Source of the DNA: Caldilineaceae bacterium
GTDB taxonomy: Bacteria; Chloroflexota; Anaerolineae; Caldilineales; Caldilineaceae
Direction of reading: 5' to 3'
DNA length: 64,000 bases
NCBI GenBank assembly: GCA_020846635.1
Contig: JADLDO010000020.1
Span: 124,001 to 188,000 of the forward strand
Part shown: positions 41,968 through 53,400 of the stretch, piece after piece
Layout: every line of letters begins with the position of its first letter
Numbering within the stretch: position 1 is the first letter of the stretch
Translations under genes and position numbers: made by a program
Notes under the pieces: generated by a model
Seen by the model: the letters and a program-made list of their open reading frames with translations, nothing else
Told to the model about the DNA's origin: nothing
Databases searched by the model: none

Positions 41968-44900
41968 TTACTCTTGTGATGCCTCGCCTTCACCCTCCGC
42001 AGGAGGCAGGGCCTCTGTGTTTGCGCCTTCTACTGCGGGCATAGGTGTCCAGGTGGCTGTTGGGCCAGGGGGTGCTTCTTCCACAGGCGGTGGCGCGGTC
42101 GGTAGATCGGCGATGACCGCGGTGGGTGTAATGGTCGGTGTTTCCGTGAGCGTTGGCTCTGCGGGCGGCACGACGACCGTATCCGTCGGTATGGGTGTGT
42201 CTACAGGTGGTGCCACGACGGTGTCTGTGGACCACGGCGTTTCTGTCGGCCATGGCGTGTCAGTGGGGGGCGACACAAATGTCTCGGTCGGCCACGGGGT
42301 ATCCGTCGGCCAGGGCGTCTCCGTGGGCGTATCGGGAACGGGTGTGAAGGTCAGAGTCGGTGGCGGCGGCGTCCAGGTCTGCGTCGGTTCAGGGGTGGGC
42401 GTGGCCGCAGCGACAAAGAGACGGACGCGCTGCTCATAGACAGCGTTGTTCTCGCCCAGCACCGACAAGCGGATGGTATAAGGCCCTTCTTCCAGGCCGC
42501 GCGTATCCCATTCACCCAACAGGCCGTCGATCATGGGGCTGCCATATGGGCCGCTGAAGGGCTGGCTGAACGCGCCTGGGTCATGGCTCACCCCATATTG
42601 CAGTTCAAAACTGCGGAAGCCGGGCGCATTGGCTGAACCATAGATCGGCACAATGCCGCTGACGACTTCGCCTTCGACCGGCTGGCGGATATGAAGCTCA
42701 GGCGTAAACTCAAAGACATCGTCGGGGCTGACAGGCGGCTGCGGAATACCATGCTCTTCGGCCCAGCGGCGATATTCCTCTGGATAGACCTTAAAGACCT
42801 TTTCCTCAATGGCATCGCCTGGGGTGAACTCGTTGGCAAGTTGGCCGCTGTTGCGATCAAAGCGCACGATCTGATAGAGGTCACGGTCGGCGGGCAGGGG
42901 AGGGCGATCCTCGGCAAACCAGTGGCGGCGACGCTCTGGGCAGGCTTCACTGGGCATGGTTCCGGTATCGGCGCAGACTTCAAATTGGCGCACACCCGCG
43001 GGCGGGATGAACTCCTCTACCGGCTGACCCGCGTGGGCATAGGTCATAAACTCGCTCCAGATAGGCCCCGCGCCGCTGACGCCGGAGATGTCGCGCATCT
43101 CACTGTTGTTGGCGTTGCCAATCCAGACACCTGTGACCAGTTGTGGCGTATAGCCCAGCGTCAAGTTGTCGCGAAAATCGTTGGTAGTACCCGTCTTAAC
43201 TGCGGCAGGGCGATCTAGCTGCAACACCGAGTTTGGCCCAAAGGCGAGAGCGCGTGCCTCATTGTCGCTGAGTACGTCGGTGATGAGAAAGGCATCAACG
43301 GGGCTGACGACCTGCTGCCCGCTGACCACGGTAGGAGGCTGGCAGGGGTTGTTGCTGCCCTGCTCACAGAGAACAAGCCCCTGGCTGTCGGTCACTTTGA
43401 GGATTGCCACAGGTGGCACACGCACGCCGTGGTTTGCCAGCACAGCAAAGGCCCCGGTCATTTCAATCAAGGGAACTTCGCCACCCCCTAGTGAAAGACT
43501 GAGCCCATAGTCGGGCCGCGTCAAGGTCGTGATGCCGAGGCGGCGGGTTAATTCCAGGAAGTCGGGCAGTTCGACGGTTTGCAGCGCACGCACAGCCGGG
43601 ATGTTGTATGAGTTTGCCAGCGCGGTACGCACCGTGACCATGCCATGTTCGCGCAAGTCATAGTTGGTGGGCACATAGGGTGGGTTGGCCCCGTCGGGGA
43701 ATTCCTGCTTAATGTCGGCGATGAGCGTTCCAGGCGTCCAGCGCTCGTTGACAGGCTTTTCGGGCTGCTCGAAGGCGGCAAGATAGACAAAGGGTTTGAT
43801 CGAACTGCCGGGCTGGCGCGGCGCTAGTGCCATGTTGACCTGCCCGTCGATCTCCACGTTGTCAAAGTCAGCGCTGCCCACAAAGGCAACGATCTCGCCC
43901 GTTTCCGGTCGCAGCGCAACCAGCGCGCCGTTAGAGACATTGCGATCCGCTAGCCGCGCCACTTGCTCTGCCACAATGCGTTCGGCAGCATCTTGCAGGT
44001 CGGGGTTCAGCGTGGTGGTCACTTCTAGCCCTAGTTTGTAAATGTCATCTGCCTCAAATTTGGTCTCTAGCTGCTGGCGCACATAGAGCGTAAAGTGAGG
44101 GTGTTCCATGTCAAAGTTGAGCGGGGCAAAGGTCAGTTGCTCCAGATAGGCAGCATCGGCCTCCGCCGGTGTGATATAGCCATTTTCGACCATGAGCGCC
44201 AGGACGACGGATTGGCGTTTTTTGGCCGCGTCGCCTTTGGTATAGGGATCATAAGAGGCGGGGAGTTGGGGCAGACCCGCCAAGAGCGATGCCTCGCCTA
44301 AGGTGAGGTCGTTGGCGTCCTTGTTAAAATAGGTATGGGCAGCCGCGTCGATGCCATAGGCCAGGTTGCCATAATAGAGTTCGTTGAGATAAATCTCCAG
44401 GATCTTCTCTTTTGGATATTGGCGGCTGATCTCTGCCGAGAGGATGGCCTCTTTGACCTTGCGCGTCAGGGTTTGCTCTGGCGAGAGAAAGACCATCTTC
44501 ACCAACTGTTGGGGGATGGTGGATGCACCCGAAACAATGTCCCGTTCCAGGACGGCATAGTAGAGAGCGCGCGCTAGCGCAACCGGATCAACGCCCTGGT
44601 GATCATAGAAATTGGCATCCTCTGTGGAGACGGTCGCCTGCAACAGATAGGGCGATATACGACTGATCGGCACGACTGTACGGCGGCCTACGTTGGCCGC
44701 GTTGGGGTCAAAGGCTTCGGTCAGCACATTGCCTTCGCGATCCAGGATGCGAAGACTTTGGAAGGTAGATGCATACTTTTCTGAAGTAAGTTCATCAGCA
44801 GCCGGCAGCGGCGCAGCAATGACGGCATAGCTGATAAACGCCGCACCCATGCCAAAGAGAGCTAAGGCAATAAAGGCCAGCGCCCCGCGCCAGAATCCAC

Positions 44901-45057
44901 GCATGAAAGTTTGTCTGCCCGCAACCAGCGGGCGGCCCTTTGCAGGGCGGACTTTGGGGGCACTCGCCACGCTTTGGGTGTGAGCCGCCGGTGGTGGGGG
45001 CGTGGTGGGGGTGTTGGATTTTTTTGGTTTACGCGGTTGTAGGTCAAAACGTCCCAT
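41968..45057 (-). CDS. class A penicillin-binding protein (PBP1A-like)
   Basis: Bifunctional peptidoglycan synthase, 1029 residues. A Pro-rich cytosolic N-terminus and one membrane helix (about 55-80) come first. The GT51 glycosyltransferase domain has [12 protein letters not shown] with the catalytic Glu near 146. The transpeptidase has SSIKPF (SxxK, near 417), ANSYN (SxN) and VKTGTT near 621. A further extracellular domain and a 130-residue Thr/Pro-rich tail with [15 protein letters not shown] repeats follow; such tails are common in exported Chloroflexota proteins. SD weak. It lies in a minus-strand run after the membrane protein and S9 peptidase genes, with a repeat element on each side. 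Confidence 0.94.
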   Translation of the reverse strand: MGRFDLQPRKPKKSNTPTTPPPPAAHTQSVASAPKVRPAKGRPLVAGRQTFMRGFWRGALAFIALALFGMGAAFISYAVIAAPLPAADELTSEKYASTFQSLRILDREGNVLTEAFDPNAANVGRRTVVPISRISPYLLQATVSTEDANFYDHQGVDPVALARALYYAVLERDIVSGASTIPQQLVKMVFLSPEQTLTRKVKEAILSAEISRQYPKEKILEIYLNELYYGNLAYGIDAAAHTYFNKDANDLTLGEASLLAGLPQLPASYDPYTKGDAAKKRQSVVLALMVENGYITPAEADAAYLEQLTFAPLNFDMEHPHFTLYVRQQLETKFEADDIYKLGLEVTTTLNPDLQDAAERIVAEQVARLADRNVSNGALVALRPETGEIVAFVGSADFDNVEIDGQVNMALAPRQPGSSIKPFVYLAAFEQPEKPVNERWTPGTLIADIKQEFPDGANPPYVPTNYDLREHGMVTVRTALANSYNIPAVRALQTVELPDFLELTRRLGITTLTRPDYGLSLSLGGGEVPLIEMTGAFAVLANHGVRVPPVAILKVTDSQGLVLCEQGSNNPCQPPTVVSGQQVVSPVDAFLITDVLSDNEARALAFGPNSVLQLDRPAAVKTGTTNDFRDNLTLGYTPQLVTGVWIGNANNSEMRDISGVSGAGPIWSEFMTYAHAGQPVEEFIPPAGVRQFEVCADTGTMPSEACPERRRHWFAEDRPPLPADRDLYQIVRFDRNSGQLANEFTPGDAIEEKVFKVYPEEYRRWAEEHGIPQPPVSPDDVFEFTPELHIRQPVEGEVVSGIVPIYGSANAPGFRSFELQYGVSHDPGAFSQPFSGPYGSPMIDGLLGEWDTRGLEEGPYTIRLSVLGENNAVYEQRVRLFVAAATPTPEPTQTWTPPPPTLTFTPVPDTPTETPWPTDTPWPTETFVSPPTDTPWPTETPWSTDTVVAPPVDTPIPTDTVVVPPAEPTLTETPTITPTAVIADLPTAPPPVEEAPPGPTATWTPMPAVEGANTEALPPAEGEGEASQE
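42200..42345. repeat. imperfect tandem repeats encoding the Thr/Pro tail of the PBP
   Basis: The DNA for the [11 protein letters not shown] region is made of degenerate short repeats (TCTCCGTCGGCCA-like words), which read as Val/Gly/Ser-rich on the other strand. Likely unstable in copy number. Confidence 0.6.
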
Positions 45058-45100
45058 AATTTATCTCGGTATATCCTCACGATGATCGCAGATCGCAGAA

Positions 45101-45136
45101 ACCCTCCCGGAAGCTAGGAGCTTTTCCGGGAGAGGG
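45101..45136. repeat. palindromic dispersed element, copy 5 (36 bp)
   Basis: Left arm ACCCTCCCGGAAGC at 45101-45114, shortened core TAGGAGC, right arm TTTTCCGGGAGAGGG with changes. It begins 15 bp past the stop of the polytopic membrane protein and precedes the PBP gene. Confidence 0.75.
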
Positions 45137-45151
45137 CATGGCCGCGCCCGA

Positions 45152-46600
45152 TTAGGGCCATGTCCAGGGCAGTGTATTTTGATAGACCCAGGCGGCAGTG
45201 TGGAGCGCTTGCAGCACAATCAGCGGGACAAAGCCCGCGGCCAGGGCTGCGTGATCCAACTTGGCGCGGGCGATGCTCACCAGCCAGAGTGTTGCCGGAA
45301 TCCAGGCGAGGCTAAAGAGATCCCAGTCGCGCTGCCCGCCATAATCCGGGTTCCAGATGACAATCAGCAGCAAGTGTGCTAAGGCTGCCGCGGCCAGAAA
45401 GTTTCGCGTCTTGCTCTGTTCCTGGTCAACGCCGCGCCGCGCGAATAGGCCAATCCAAAGCAGGCTGGGCAATACCACGGGCGCAACCAAGAGCATTTGA
45501 TTGAGCAGATCGCGCAGGTGCAGCCAACTCAATAGTGTATACGCTTGCCAGCGCGTGCTTGTTCCCCACAGCGGCACAAACCATGAAGCATCGCTGCCGC
45601 CTGGGCGATCGGTGGTAAAGAGGGCGGCGAGGCCATGCCCGCCCGCTTCCATGAGCGCAAGTGTACCCCCTGCCACGATGAGCGGAGGTAATGCTGTTTC
45701 CACAACGACGCGCAGCAGTGAAGCGGTTCCCCTGCGCCATGTCGTCACGCCCAGATAAAGGAGCGCAGGGCAGAGAACGATCGTGCTGGGGTGGGTGGCG
45801 TTGGTGATGCCCAGGACGAGCGCAGCCAGCCATAAGGGGCTGCGACCCTGCAAGACGCGCCGTCCTAGCCACAAAAACGCCAGGATGCCCGCGGCGGCGA
45901 ATGAGTAATTCTCGACATAGCCAAAGAAAAGCTGCATCAGCCCCAACGACGCCAACAAGCCATAGGTCAGCCAGCCGGGCGCAAACTCACGGTCGGCGGC
46001 GAATTGCAGCAGCACGCCAAGATAGAGCAGCCCTGCCAGTGGACTGAGCAGGCGATAGACGGGCATGGCGTCTTGCCAGCCGAACTGGGGGCCAAACGCC
46101 AGCCAGAATTGACTGTGTAGAAAAACATCGAGCGGGGCTTGCCAGGAGTGGGTCAGCCGCAGCGCCGCATCAGGCCAGGCAATGGCTTGTGAGAGAATGT
46201 AGGCGTCGCCCCAACGGGTGTGGGCGATGGGGGCGAGATAGAAGGCGATAAAGAGCAGTGCGCTGACGGCATTGAGCCAGGGCAGCGGTTGGCTTTCTGC
46301 TGCCACGCTGCCCGGCGATGTTTGCAGCAGGAGCCGCCACGCCCAGAGCATTGCCGCCAGCACGAGGATGACCCCCAGCCAGAACCAGAATGGCGCAAGG
46401 TAGGTGACGGGCCAGAGTCCCCACCAGGCGGCTTCGGCATCGCTTGGCGTGGGAATTGGCTCCAGTGTGGGGGGGAGGGTGCGCACATAGATGTGCAAGG
46501 CCAACAGCAATAGCCCAATGCCGTGCAGACCCGCGACGATGACGCGGCTGCTGATGGATGACAATGGGCTTGCCACACCGGCGAGCAGATCGCGGCTCAT
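45152..46600 (-). CDS. polytopic membrane protein of unknown function
   Basis: About 482 residues with 10-12 hydrophobic helices and no clear family motif. The layout (loop between helices 1 and 2 rich in Trp/Pro, [22 protein letters not shown] in the middle) resembles GT-C membrane glycosyltransferase-like or polymer-export proteins, but no catalytic Asp motif could be assigned. The start at 46600 is chosen because its ATG overlaps the S9 peptidase stop by 4 bp (ATGA), indicating coupling; a longer reading to 46636 is possible. Confidence 0.7.
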   Translation of the reverse strand: MSRDLLAGVASPLSSISSRVIVAGLHGIGLLLLALHIYVRTLPPTLEPIPTPSDAEAAWWGLWPVTYLAPFWFWLGVILVLAAMLWAWRLLLQTSPGSVAAESQPLPWLNAVSALLFIAFYLAPIAHTRWGDAYILSQAIAWPDAALRLTHSWQAPLDVFLHSQFWLAFGPQFGWQDAMPVYRLLSPLAGLLYLGVLLQFAADREFAPGWLTYGLLASLGLMQLFFGYVENYSFAAAGILAFLWLGRRVLQGRSPLWLAALVLGITNATHPSTIVLCPALLYLGVTTWRRGTASLLRVVVETALPPLIVAGGTLALMEAGGHGLAALFTTDRPGGSDASWFVPLWGTSTRWQAYTLLSWLHLRDLLNQMLLVAPVVLPSLLWIGLFARRGVDQEQSKTRNFLAAAALAHLLLIVIWNPDYGGQRDWDLFSLAWIPATLWLVSIARAKLDHAALAAGFVPLIVLQALHTAAWVYQNTLPWTWP

Positions 46601-48585
46601 CTGGCTCCAGGTGCCAGCAATTTGGCGGTGAACCAATCCAGGTTGCGCTGGATGGCATCGGCCAGCAGATGCGGTTCGGTGATGGCGTGACCCTGGCGCG
46701 GGTAGATGAACATCTCAACGGGGACGCCGCGCCGTTCCAACGCCATGTAGTATTGCAGGCCCTGCTCCAGCGGCACACGCTCATCGGCGTCGCCATGCTG
46801 CATGATGGCAGGTGTGTTGGCTTTGTGAGCCTGGAAGAGGGGGCTGCGTTCGATCATCAACTCAGTCCGCTCCCAGAATTCGCCACCAAAGAAGCCGGGA
46901 ACAAAGCTAGGGATGTCGGCTGTGCCGATGAAGCTGATCAAATTGGTAACTGGCGCGCCAATGGAGGCCGCGACGAAGCGATCGGTTTGGGTAATGGCCC
47001 AACTGCTCATAAAGCCGCCATAGCTCCAGCCGCAGATGCCCAACCGCGCCGGGTCGGCGATGCCTTCGGATATCACCACGTCTATGCCCTGCATCAGATC
47101 GTTGAAGTCGCCACCCCCCCAATCCTCTATGTTGGCATAGCGGAACGCCTTGCCATAGCCACCGGAGCCGCGCGGGTTGCAGCGCAAAACGGCAATGCCT
47201 CGCTCGCAGAAGGCAGCGGGGGTGTAATAATAAGGTGTGGCGGCGAATTGGCGCTGAAAGATGCTCATGGGGCCGCCGTGGATATGGAGCAGCAGGGGAA
47301 GCTTGCCATCGCGCGCAGGATCATAGCCGGTGGGCAGGTAGAGTACCCCTTCGATGTCGAAGCCGTCCGCCGTTTGCCAATGCATCATGCGTGCTTGGGG
47401 CAGCGGGCCATCGGGGTACTTGGGGGCCTGGGGTTGAAGCAGTCGTTGCAGCGGCGCAGGGTGGGTTAAATCCGCAGTATAGATCGCTTGCGCTGCGGTG
47501 AAATTCTCCAGCACAAAGAGGGCTTGCCCCTGGTCGTCCACATGCGAAGCCGTGATGACACCTTCGGGTTCGCAGAGCGGTTGGGGGGCGCTGCCATCAA
47601 TGGGCAGGGCAAGGACGACGCTGCTCATCCCGTTTTCGGCCTGGACATAGACTTGCTGGCTGTCGGGCGACCAGCCCAGCAGCGTGGGCTGCTCATCCAC
47701 CACGTCGTGCAGGACGCGCGGTGTGCCACCTGCCACCGAAAAGAGATGGATACGGTTGGCATAGGGCCATTGGTGATCGTCATGCCCCACTTCACAGGCG
47801 ATCCAGTTGCCGTCGGGCGAATAGGCAAGGTCACTTTCCCACGAAGCTACCAGACCGCGATCAGTCAGAGTAGGCACAGTGCTGGACGCATCGACAGCGA
47901 CGGTCGCCAAGCGCGCTTCCGTCCACGAGTCGATATAGGGTGTCGGCTGGTGCATGAAGGCGATCTCTTGACTGTCGGACCGCCAGTCAAAGACCAAGAC
48001 ATGCAAGCGCCCGCTGGTCAATGCACGCGCAGCGGGCAGCTTACCCGATGCAGGTTCAACTTGTAGCAGATGAAGGTGGGCGAAGTTGTAATCAACACGC
48101 CAGCGGCGCGTGTCGTCCTTGATGCGACGACGCTGCTCCAACTCCTCATCCCAGGGGACGGTAAGCAGGGCAATGCTTTGACCGTCGGGACTCCACCGGA
48201 AGGTGGTGACGGCGTGGCGGATGCCGTTGGCAACGCCGGTCACAGGCCACGGCTCACCACCACCGGCGGGCATGATCCAGATGCCCATTTTGCTCGTATC
48301 AGCCGTGGGACGGAGGAAGGCGATCCAGTTACCGTCGGGGCTCCAGCGGGGCTGCGCGGCGTTGGCTTCATGGGTCAGGGCGCGTGGGGCCGGTTTGCCC
48401 TGGAGATTGGCGAGATAGATGGTATGGCGAAACTCGCTGCCTGTCTCACCAAAATGGGGCCGGCGTACGGTGTAGAGCAAGCGCTGCCCTTTCGGATCGC
48501 GTGCCACATGCTCGATCAGGGGATAGTGAAGCAGGTTCTGCGCGGTCCAGGTCTGATTTGCCGTTGGGTTCTCTGTCTTGCTCAT
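46597..48585 (-). CDS. S9-family serine peptidase (acylaminoacyl/prolyl oligopeptidase type)
   Basis: 662 residues, no signal peptide. The N-terminal beta-propeller region has WSPDG-type repeats ([38 protein letters not shown]). The C-terminal alpha/beta hydrolase domain has Ser in GWSYGGF near 520, Asp in HGDADERVP near 600 and His in RQGHAI near 632. It likely trims peptides in the cytosol, perhaps N-acyl or oligopeptides. The downstream membrane-protein gene overlaps its stop. A perfect double 12-mer lies just upstream of the start. Confidence 0.9.
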   Translation of the reverse strand: MSKTENPTANQTWTAQNLLHYPLIEHVARDPKGQRLLYTVRRPHFGETGSEFRHTIYLANLQGKPAPRALTHEANAAQPRWSPDGNWIAFLRPTADTSKMGIWIMPAGGGEPWPVTGVANGIRHAVTTFRWSPDGQSIALLTVPWDEELEQRRRIKDDTRRWRVDYNFAHLHLLQVEPASGKLPAARALTSGRLHVLVFDWRSDSQEIAFMHQPTPYIDSWTEARLATVAVDASSTVPTLTDRGLVASWESDLAYSPDGNWIACEVGHDDHQWPYANRIHLFSVAGGTPRVLHDVVDEQPTLLGWSPDSQQVYVQAENGMSSVVLALPIDGSAPQPLCEPEGVITASHVDDQGQALFVLENFTAAQAIYTADLTHPAPLQRLLQPQAPKYPDGPLPQARMMHWQTADGFDIEGVLYLPTGYDPARDGKLPLLLHIHGGPMSIFQRQFAATPYYYTPAAFCERGIAVLRCNPRGSGGYGKAFRYANIEDWGGGDFNDLMQGIDVVISEGIADPARLGICGWSYGGFMSSWAITQTDRFVAASIGAPVTNLISFIGTADIPSFVPGFFGGEFWERTELMIERSPLFQAHKANTPAIMQHGDADERVPLEQGLQYYMALERRGVPVEMFIYPRQGHAITEPHLLADAIQRNLDWFTAKLLAPGAR

Positions 48586-48609
48586 TGTCTTTGCCTGTGT
48601 CTTTGCCTG
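48586..48609. repeat. two adjacent identical 12-mers at the S9 peptidase start
   Basis: TGTCTTTGCCTG occurs twice head to tail, directly before the peptidase ATG. On the minus strand it reads CAGGCAAAGACA, and AGG in the near copy may act as the SD. Confidence 0.7.
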
Positions 48610-48683
48610 TGATGGTTATGAGGTATTTACAGACGTGGAAGCACTCCCTTGTTTCTGACAGGAGATGGATTGCGCGCCGGATG

Positions 48684-49517
48684 CTAGCTCTGCACCAGCA
48701 GGCGGCGGAAGCTACGCAACCCAAACCAACTACAGAGTATGGCAAAAGCAATCAGCACAGCAAAATTCAGCAGTGCCGGTAGGTCGCCCACGCCAAAGAG
48801 CGATTGGCGCAGCCCATCCACAACATAGGTGGTTGGGTTGAGATAGGCAAAGACGCGCATCCAGGTTGGCATGGTCGCCAATGGATAGAGCGCATTGCTC
48901 AAGAAGAGCAGGGGGAGATTGAGCACAAAGAGCAGCATGTGATAGCCCCCTGTGGAGCGGCTGCGGATGGCGACACCATTGCTAAAGCCGACAAAGGCAA
49001 AGATGTAGAGAAATAGGTAGAGCAGGGCGCTGACGATCCCCGTAATGCCGCCTGTGAGCCGCGCACCCAAGACGATGGCGAGGATCAAGATGATGCTGGA
49101 TTGGATCAAGGTCTTGACCATGCCGCTGCCTGTGGAGGCAAGGAGGATGCTCATACGCGGGATGGGGGCGACAAAGTATTCTTTGAGAATGCCCTTGATC
49201 TTTTCTTCGAGCAAGGTCATGCCGGAGTTGACCGCGCCGCTGAGCGCGGTGAGCGCGATAATGCCGGGGGTGATGAAGGCGAGGTAGCTTGTGGCCCCCA
49301 CCATTTCCATATTGACGACGCGCTCCATGCCCAGGCCGAAGGTGGCAACCCAGAGCAAGGGCCAGCCCAACGTGCCGCCGATCTCCATGCTGTCGGTGCG
49401 AAATTTGTAGAGATGTTTGCGGAAGATCACCCAGCCGCCGCGCCACAATTCGCGCCAGGCGTTGCTCGTGGTGGGTTGGGCGGGGATATAGGCGACGGAC
49501 TCAATGTGGCTTTGCAT
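48684..49517 (-). CDS. ABC-2-type transporter permease
   Basis: 277 residues with six predicted helices: GWPLLWVATFGLGMERVV, ITPGIIALTALSGAVN and EEKIKGILKEYFVAPIPR are family blocks of the DrrB/NodJ-like ABC-2 group; the Glu-rich loop after helix 2 is typical. No ATP-binding subunit adjoins, so the partner must lie elsewhere. GGAGGAA precedes the ATG. Same direction as the S9 peptidase gene, 98 bp upstream of it. Substrate unknown; drugs or lipid-linked sugars are usual for the group. Confidence 0.85.
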   Translation of the reverse strand: MQSHIESVAYIPAQPTTSNAWRELWRGGWVIFRKHLYKFRTDSMEIGGTLGWPLLWVATFGLGMERVVNMEMVGATSYLAFITPGIIALTALSGAVNSGMTLLEEKIKGILKEYFVAPIPRMSILLASTGSGMVKTLIQSSIILILAIVLGARLTGGITGIVSALLYLFLYIFAFVGFSNGVAIRSRSTGGYHMLLFVLNLPLLFLSNALYPLATMPTWMRVFAYLNPTTYVVDGLRQSLFGVGDLPALLNFAVLIAFAILCSWFGLRSFRRLLVQS

Positions 49518-49666
49518 AGTTCCTCCGAATCAAGTAACGTTCTACAGCTAGTTTACCCAAGCGACGGGTAAATTGAAAAAGGCGAGGGGTTGCATTCGTT
49601 GTCGCTTCGTGAAATCGTGAGATGCACCCAAATTAGGAACTACATTAGCCGGAAGTATCTTGACTG

Positions 49667-49675
49667 TGGTACAAT
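49667..49675 (+). promoter_or_regulatory. extended -10 promoter of gdx
   Basis: TGG followed by TACAAT (49670-49675). The transcript would start near 49682, about 37 bp before the riboswitch hairpins. Confidence 0.5.
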
Positions 49676-49718
49676 CGCCTTATCAACGGTAGGGTAGACT
49701 GCCTGCCTGCAAATGCTA

Positions 49719-49763
49719 CGTTGGGACGACCCAGCGCAGACTATGTCACCAGGGGACGGCCCC
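49719..49763 (+). promoter_or_regulatory. guanidine-II (mini-ykkC) riboswitch
   Basis: Two small hairpins with the diagnostic ACGR tetraloops: CGTTGGG-ACGA-CCCAGCG (49719-49736) and GGGG-ACGG-CCCC (49752-49763), 15 nt apart. The aptamer is known to bind guanidine and raise expression of guanidinium exporters and related genes. The second hairpin lies 7 bp before the AAGGAG of a Gdx-type exporter, which matches the known use. Control is probably at translation initiation (inference). Confidence 0.85.
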
Positions 49764-49784
49764 ATTGTAAAAGGAGAACATAGG

Positions 49785-50105
49785 ATGGCGTGGGTCATTC
49801 TTTTTATCGCAGGGCTGCTTGAAGTAGCGTGGGCGCTTTTGTTGAAGCAATCTGAAGGCTTTACCAGGCCGGGGCCAACCATCGGCTTCTTGGTTAGCCT
49901 GACCTTGAGTATGTACCTGCTTTCGTACTCACTTCGGTTTCTCCCTGTAGGCACAGCCTATGCGGTTTGGACTGGAATTGGCGCTGCGGGGACGGCGATC
50001 ATTGGTATCCTCTGGCTAGGTGAGTCGCGGGATATTCTGAAGTTGATTTCGCTTGTTATGCTGATTGGAGGCATCTTAGGAATGCGACTGACCAGCGGTC
50101 ATTAG
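49785..50105 (+). CDS. gdx: guanidinium exporter Gdx (SMR family, SugE-type)
   Basis: 106 residues, four transmembrane helices, small multidrug resistance fold. MAWVILFIAGLLEVAWALLL carries the essential membrane Glu13. The remainder (LPVGTAYAVWTGIGAAGTAIIGI, then LGESRDILKL) matches the SugE/Gdx branch rather than EmrE, so proton-coupled guanidinium export is expected. Start 49785 has AAGGAG about 8 bp upstream; a longer reading to 49713 would run through the riboswitch and is rejected. It lies alone before the atp operon. Confidence 0.93.
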   Translation: MAWVILFIAGLLEVAWALLLKQSEGFTRPGPTIGFLVSLTLSMYLLSYSLRFLPVGTAYAVWTGIGAAGTAIIGILWLGESRDILKLISLVMLIGGILGMRLTSGH

Positions 50106-50264
50106 ATTGAGATGAATTTGAGTTTCCCAATGTCGAGTGCAGGCTTTGTGATGCTGCACTCGACATTTGTTTGTTTCAATGTCTTCTATATCGGCTTCAA
50201 TCCAGATATAGAAGCTGCTACAGAGCCGGATGCAGAATGTAGTGTCCAACTTACATGTGAAAAT

Positions 50265-50294
50265 TTGCGCGATTAAAAAGCCGACTGTTATAAT
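50265..50294 (+). promoter_or_regulatory. promoter of the atp operon
   Basis: TTGCGC (50265-50270), 18 bp, TATAAT (50289-50294), about 30 bp before the first gene. Confidence 0.6.
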
Positions 50295-50323
50295 CCTGGC
50301 AACTCTCGATAGGAGCGGGATGT

Positions 50324-50647
50324 TTGGCGCGAGGGAGCAAAAAAGACTACATGGTAACACCAGCAACACCACGGATTGATTGGCGAAAGCTTCTGTTGCC
50401 ATTTCTTTTTATCATGGTTCTGCCCTCCGTATTGGCGATTTTAGCAGACTTTTGGCTCGGATCGCTTCCGTTTATCACCATCGCAGCCATTGTGCTCTGT
50501 TTTCCAACCGCGACGATTTTGGTCATGAAGACAGCCTTGAGAGAGATGGATCGGGTGATTGCAGAAGTCGCCCCGCCCGTACCCGAAGAAGCGGCACTGC
50601 CGGAGACAGGATTGCCTGAGTCAGAAGTAGCAGCCGAGTCTTCTTAA
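50324..50647 (+). CDS. AtpI/AtpZ-like small membrane protein at the head of the atp operon
   Basis: 107 residues with two helices (LLLPFLFIMVLPSVLAIL and a second near 50-70), charged between them, and a Pro/Glu-rich tail. Position and layout fit the AtpI/AtpZ type, thought to help assemble the c-ring or import magnesium; sequence identity is weak, so this rests mostly on context. Start TTG at 50324 with AGGAG 8 bp upstream; an ATG at 50351 (27 bases on) is an alternative. Confidence 0.55.
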   Translation: MARGSKKDYMVTPATPRIDWRKLLLPFLFIMVLPSVLAILADFWLGSLPFITIAAIVLCFPTATILVMKTALREMDRVIAEVAPPVPEEAALPETGLPESEVAAESS

Positions 50648-50791
50648 CCTGCCGGTACACTGCCCGTTGAACACTGTGTTACTGATTTGTTTTCGGTTGT
50701 TCTATATCAGTTTAGCTGTCTGTTAAGCCCTATTCAAAAGCATTTGGCAGCAGGCTATGCGCTGCCCATATCATCAAAGGGAATTACAAGC

Positions 50792-51919
50792 ATGGAATCC
50801 ATCCAGAACTTTTTTAAGAACTTCTGGGAGAAGTTCAAAGCTTGGGTCGAGGCCAACCCACGTCGAGCAGGGCTTTGGGCCGCCGTGATTGTCCTCTTTA
50901 TCATCGGCCTCTTTATTCCCGTCGGTACTCCCCACGTTGTCCTGTCTGGCGAACCGCTCTTTTCCAACGGGCCTGCCTGGTTCACCAACGCCATTCTCAC
51001 GACGATTATTGTTGACCTCTTCTTGATCCTGATCTCCATTGCTGCGACCGCGCGCATGAACCTTGTGCCATCCGGTTTGCAGAATTTTATGGAGATGGTG
51101 GTCGAGATACTCTACAATTTGAGCGAGAGTGTCGCCGGGGATCGGGCGCGTCAATTCTTCCCGTTTGTGGCGACAATTTTCCTCTTTGTCCTCATCTCCA
51201 ACTACTCTGGGTTGATTCCAGGCGTGGGAAGCATTGGCTTCTATCACGAGGAGGCACACACAGAGGAAGCCGGGGAGCATGCCCTCAACCTGGATGCACA
51301 GTTGGCGATGGCGGACGGCAATCTGACCTTTGTGGCCCCGGCTGCCGGTACGCTTGCGCCTCTCGCCCAATCCGTACAGGAAGGTGAAGAGGGGGCTGCT
51401 GCCGAAGAAGGGCATGGGCCTAAGTTCGTGCCGCTTTTCCGCGCGCCAAGCACCGATTTGAATATGACCTTTGCGCTGGCAATCACAACCATGGTCACGG
51501 TGCAGATCTGGGGTGTGCGCGCGCAGGGTGGCGCCTACTTCAAGAAGTTCTTCAATGCCAGTGGCAAGGGTGCGATGAAGGGGATCAGCGTCTTTGTGAG
51601 CTTCCTCGAAATCGTCTCTGAGTTCTCACGTATCATCGCCTTTGGCTTTCGTCTTTTTGGCAACATCTTTGCAGGTGAAGTCGTGCTGGCAACGATGGCC
51701 TTCTTGATTCCGTTCTTCCTGCCGCTGCCTTTCTATATCCTGGAAGTGGGTGTCGGTGCTATCCAGGCGTTGGTCTTTATGATGTTGGCGCTGGTCTTCT
51801 TCACGATGGCGACGATTGCCCACGGGCATGAGGAGCATCATGATGCCCATGTGCCTGAGAGCCATGAAGCGGATGTGGATGTTTTCCCTGGGACACTTGC
51901 CCCAGAGTCCAGCCACTAG
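50792..51919 (+). CDS. atpB: F0F1 ATP synthase subunit a
   Basis: Stator channel subunit that moves protons past the c-ring. 375 residues from the ATG at 50792, with AAGGGA 9-10 bp upstream; a longer reading to 50687 is rejected. The essential Arg lies in GFRLFGN near residue 286 and the last helices have the family pattern. Long for subunit a because of a 70-residue insert (about 155-225, Glu/Ala-rich) and a His/Glu-rich end. Followed by a hairpin before atpE. Confidence 0.93.
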   Translation: MESIQNFFKNFWEKFKAWVEANPRRAGLWAAVIVLFIIGLFIPVGTPHVVLSGEPLFSNGPAWFTNAILTTIIVDLFLILISIAATARMNLVPSGLQNFMEMVVEILYNLSESVAGDRARQFFPFVATIFLFVLISNYSGLIPGVGSIGFYHEEAHTEEAGEHALNLDAQLAMADGNLTFVAPAAGTLAPLAQSVQEGEEGAAAEEGHGPKFVPLFRAPSTDLNMTFALAITTMVTVQIWGVRAQGGAYFKKFFNASGKGAMKGISVFVSFLEIVSEFSRIIAFGFRLFGNIFAGEVVLATMAFLIPFFLPLPFYILEVGVGAIQALVFMMLALVFFTMATIAHGHEEHHDAHVPESHEADVDVFPGTLAPESSH

Positions 51920-51938
51920 GTTTGTTTGTTACCCGAAC

Positions 51939-52256
<318 letters not shown>

Positions 52257-52363
52257 TCGCAATTGTATAGCCATCTGTGGCCCCTGTTTGCTTCGGGTAC
52301 AATCACCAGGGGTGAGAGGGGTCGTAGGGGAAATTACTCAGTGAGTCTCAAAGGGGGCGGACC

Positions 52364-52864
52364 TTGGATCAATTAGGAATTACATGGCCTCTTCTTCTTT
52401 CTCAGATCTTTAACTTCTTGCTTTTGATTGTCATCTTGCGGCTGGCCCTCTATGGACCGGTGCTGAAGATGCTCGATCAGCGCAAGGCGCGCATTGCCGA
52501 GAGCATGCGCGACGCAGAACGTGTTGCCGCTGCTGCCCAAGAAGCCGAGGTTGATAAGGCGAAGGTGTTGGATGCGGCGCGGCGCGAGGCGCAGGAGATT
52601 CGTTCTCAGGCGGCCCGCGATGCAGAGAAGATCGCCCAAGACATTCGTTCGCGGGCAGAGCAAGAGGCAACCGACATTCGTATGAAGTCGCAGGAAGATG
52701 CTCAGAAGCAGGTGCAGGTTGCAATGAGCGATGCCAATAAGCAGATTGCAGAACTGGCAATCTTGGCGACCGAGCAACTGCTGGGCCGCGAATTGGCAAA
52801 GAAGGATGAGCAAGCACGCTTTGTCACTGAATTCTTGGCACGGCAAAACGGGGGCGCTGCGTAA
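52364..52864 (+). CDS. atpF: F0F1 ATP synthase subunit b
   Basis: Peripheral stalk: a short N-terminal membrane helix (about 8-30) then a long charged, Ala/Gln-rich coiled coil ([20 protein letters not shown]). 166 residues, usual length. Start TTG with AAGGGGG about 6-7 bp upstream. The next gene begins inside its stop codon (1-bp overlap). Confidence 0.95.
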   Translation: MDQLGITWPLLLSQIFNFLLLIVILRLALYGPVLKMLDQRKARIAESMRDAERVAAAAQEAEVDKAKVLDAARREAQEIRSQAARDAEKIAQDIRSRAEQEATDIRMKSQEDAQKQVQVAMSDANKQIAELAILATEQLLGRELAKKDEQARFVTEFLARQNGGAA

Positions 52865-53400
52865 TGGACAGTAAGCAGGCGCAAGCGCAGCGTTATGCTC
52901 AAGCCGTCTATGAGGCGATGCTTGAACAATGGCAGTCTGCGCTCAATGAGGTTCAGGCTGTGCTTAGTAAGGATCAGGCGCTCTACGCTTCATTGACGGA
53001 CGGCAGTAAGGACTTCAATGAGCGGCTCAAAGCACTGGAAGCTGCCTTGCCCAAGAAGGGTTTCCCGGTCGAAATCAAAAATCTGCTGTCGTTGCTGCTG
53101 CAGAACGGGAACCTGGAGTTGTTGTCCGATGTCAGTGCGGCTCTGGGCCGTATCGTCAGCGGTCAACAAGCGCCGACGAAGGCCGAAGTTACAAGTGCCG
53201 CCGAGTTGTCTGAACAGGAAAAGGATGCGCTGCGTCAATCGCTGGCGAAGCAATTTGGTGCGGGTTTGACCTTCAGCTTCCACGTAGACCCTGCGTTGAT
53301 GGGTGGTCTGCGGGTGCGTGTAGGTGACAGTCTGATCGATACCTCTGTTGCAAGCCGCTTGTCGGCATTGCGTGAGTCGTTGGCGTCGGCTGTTCGCTAA
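52864..53400 (+). CDS. atpH: F0F1 ATP synthase subunit delta
   Basis: 178 residues. Links the peripheral stalk to the alpha3beta3 head. N-terminal helical bundle ([14 protein letters not shown]) and C-terminal segment ([21 protein letters not shown]) with the family's GG-x-R-x-R-x-G pattern. ATG overlaps the atpF stop by 1 bp. Followed by 177 bp without a gene that holds no recognised element. Confidence 0.95.
   Translation: MDSKQAQAQRYAQAVYEAMLEQWQSALNEVQAVLSKDQALYASLTDGSKDFNERLKALEAALPKKGFPVEIKNLLSLLLQNGNLELLSDVSAALGRIVSGQQAPTKAEVTSAAELSEQEKDALRQSLAKQFGAGLTFSFHVDPALMGGLRVRVGDSLIDTSVASRLSALRESLASAVR

Noticed and set aside
41699..42439. Plus-strand frame of 246 codons running through repeat copy 4 into the Thr/Pro tail region
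   Set aside because: Encodes only low-complexity Val/Gly/Ser on the antisense of the PBP tail and shares a peptide with the frame at 2383 because both read through the repeat.
49713..49784. Longer N-terminus for the Gdx exporter
   Set aside because: Would translate through the riboswitch; the start at 49785 has an SD and gives the normal length.
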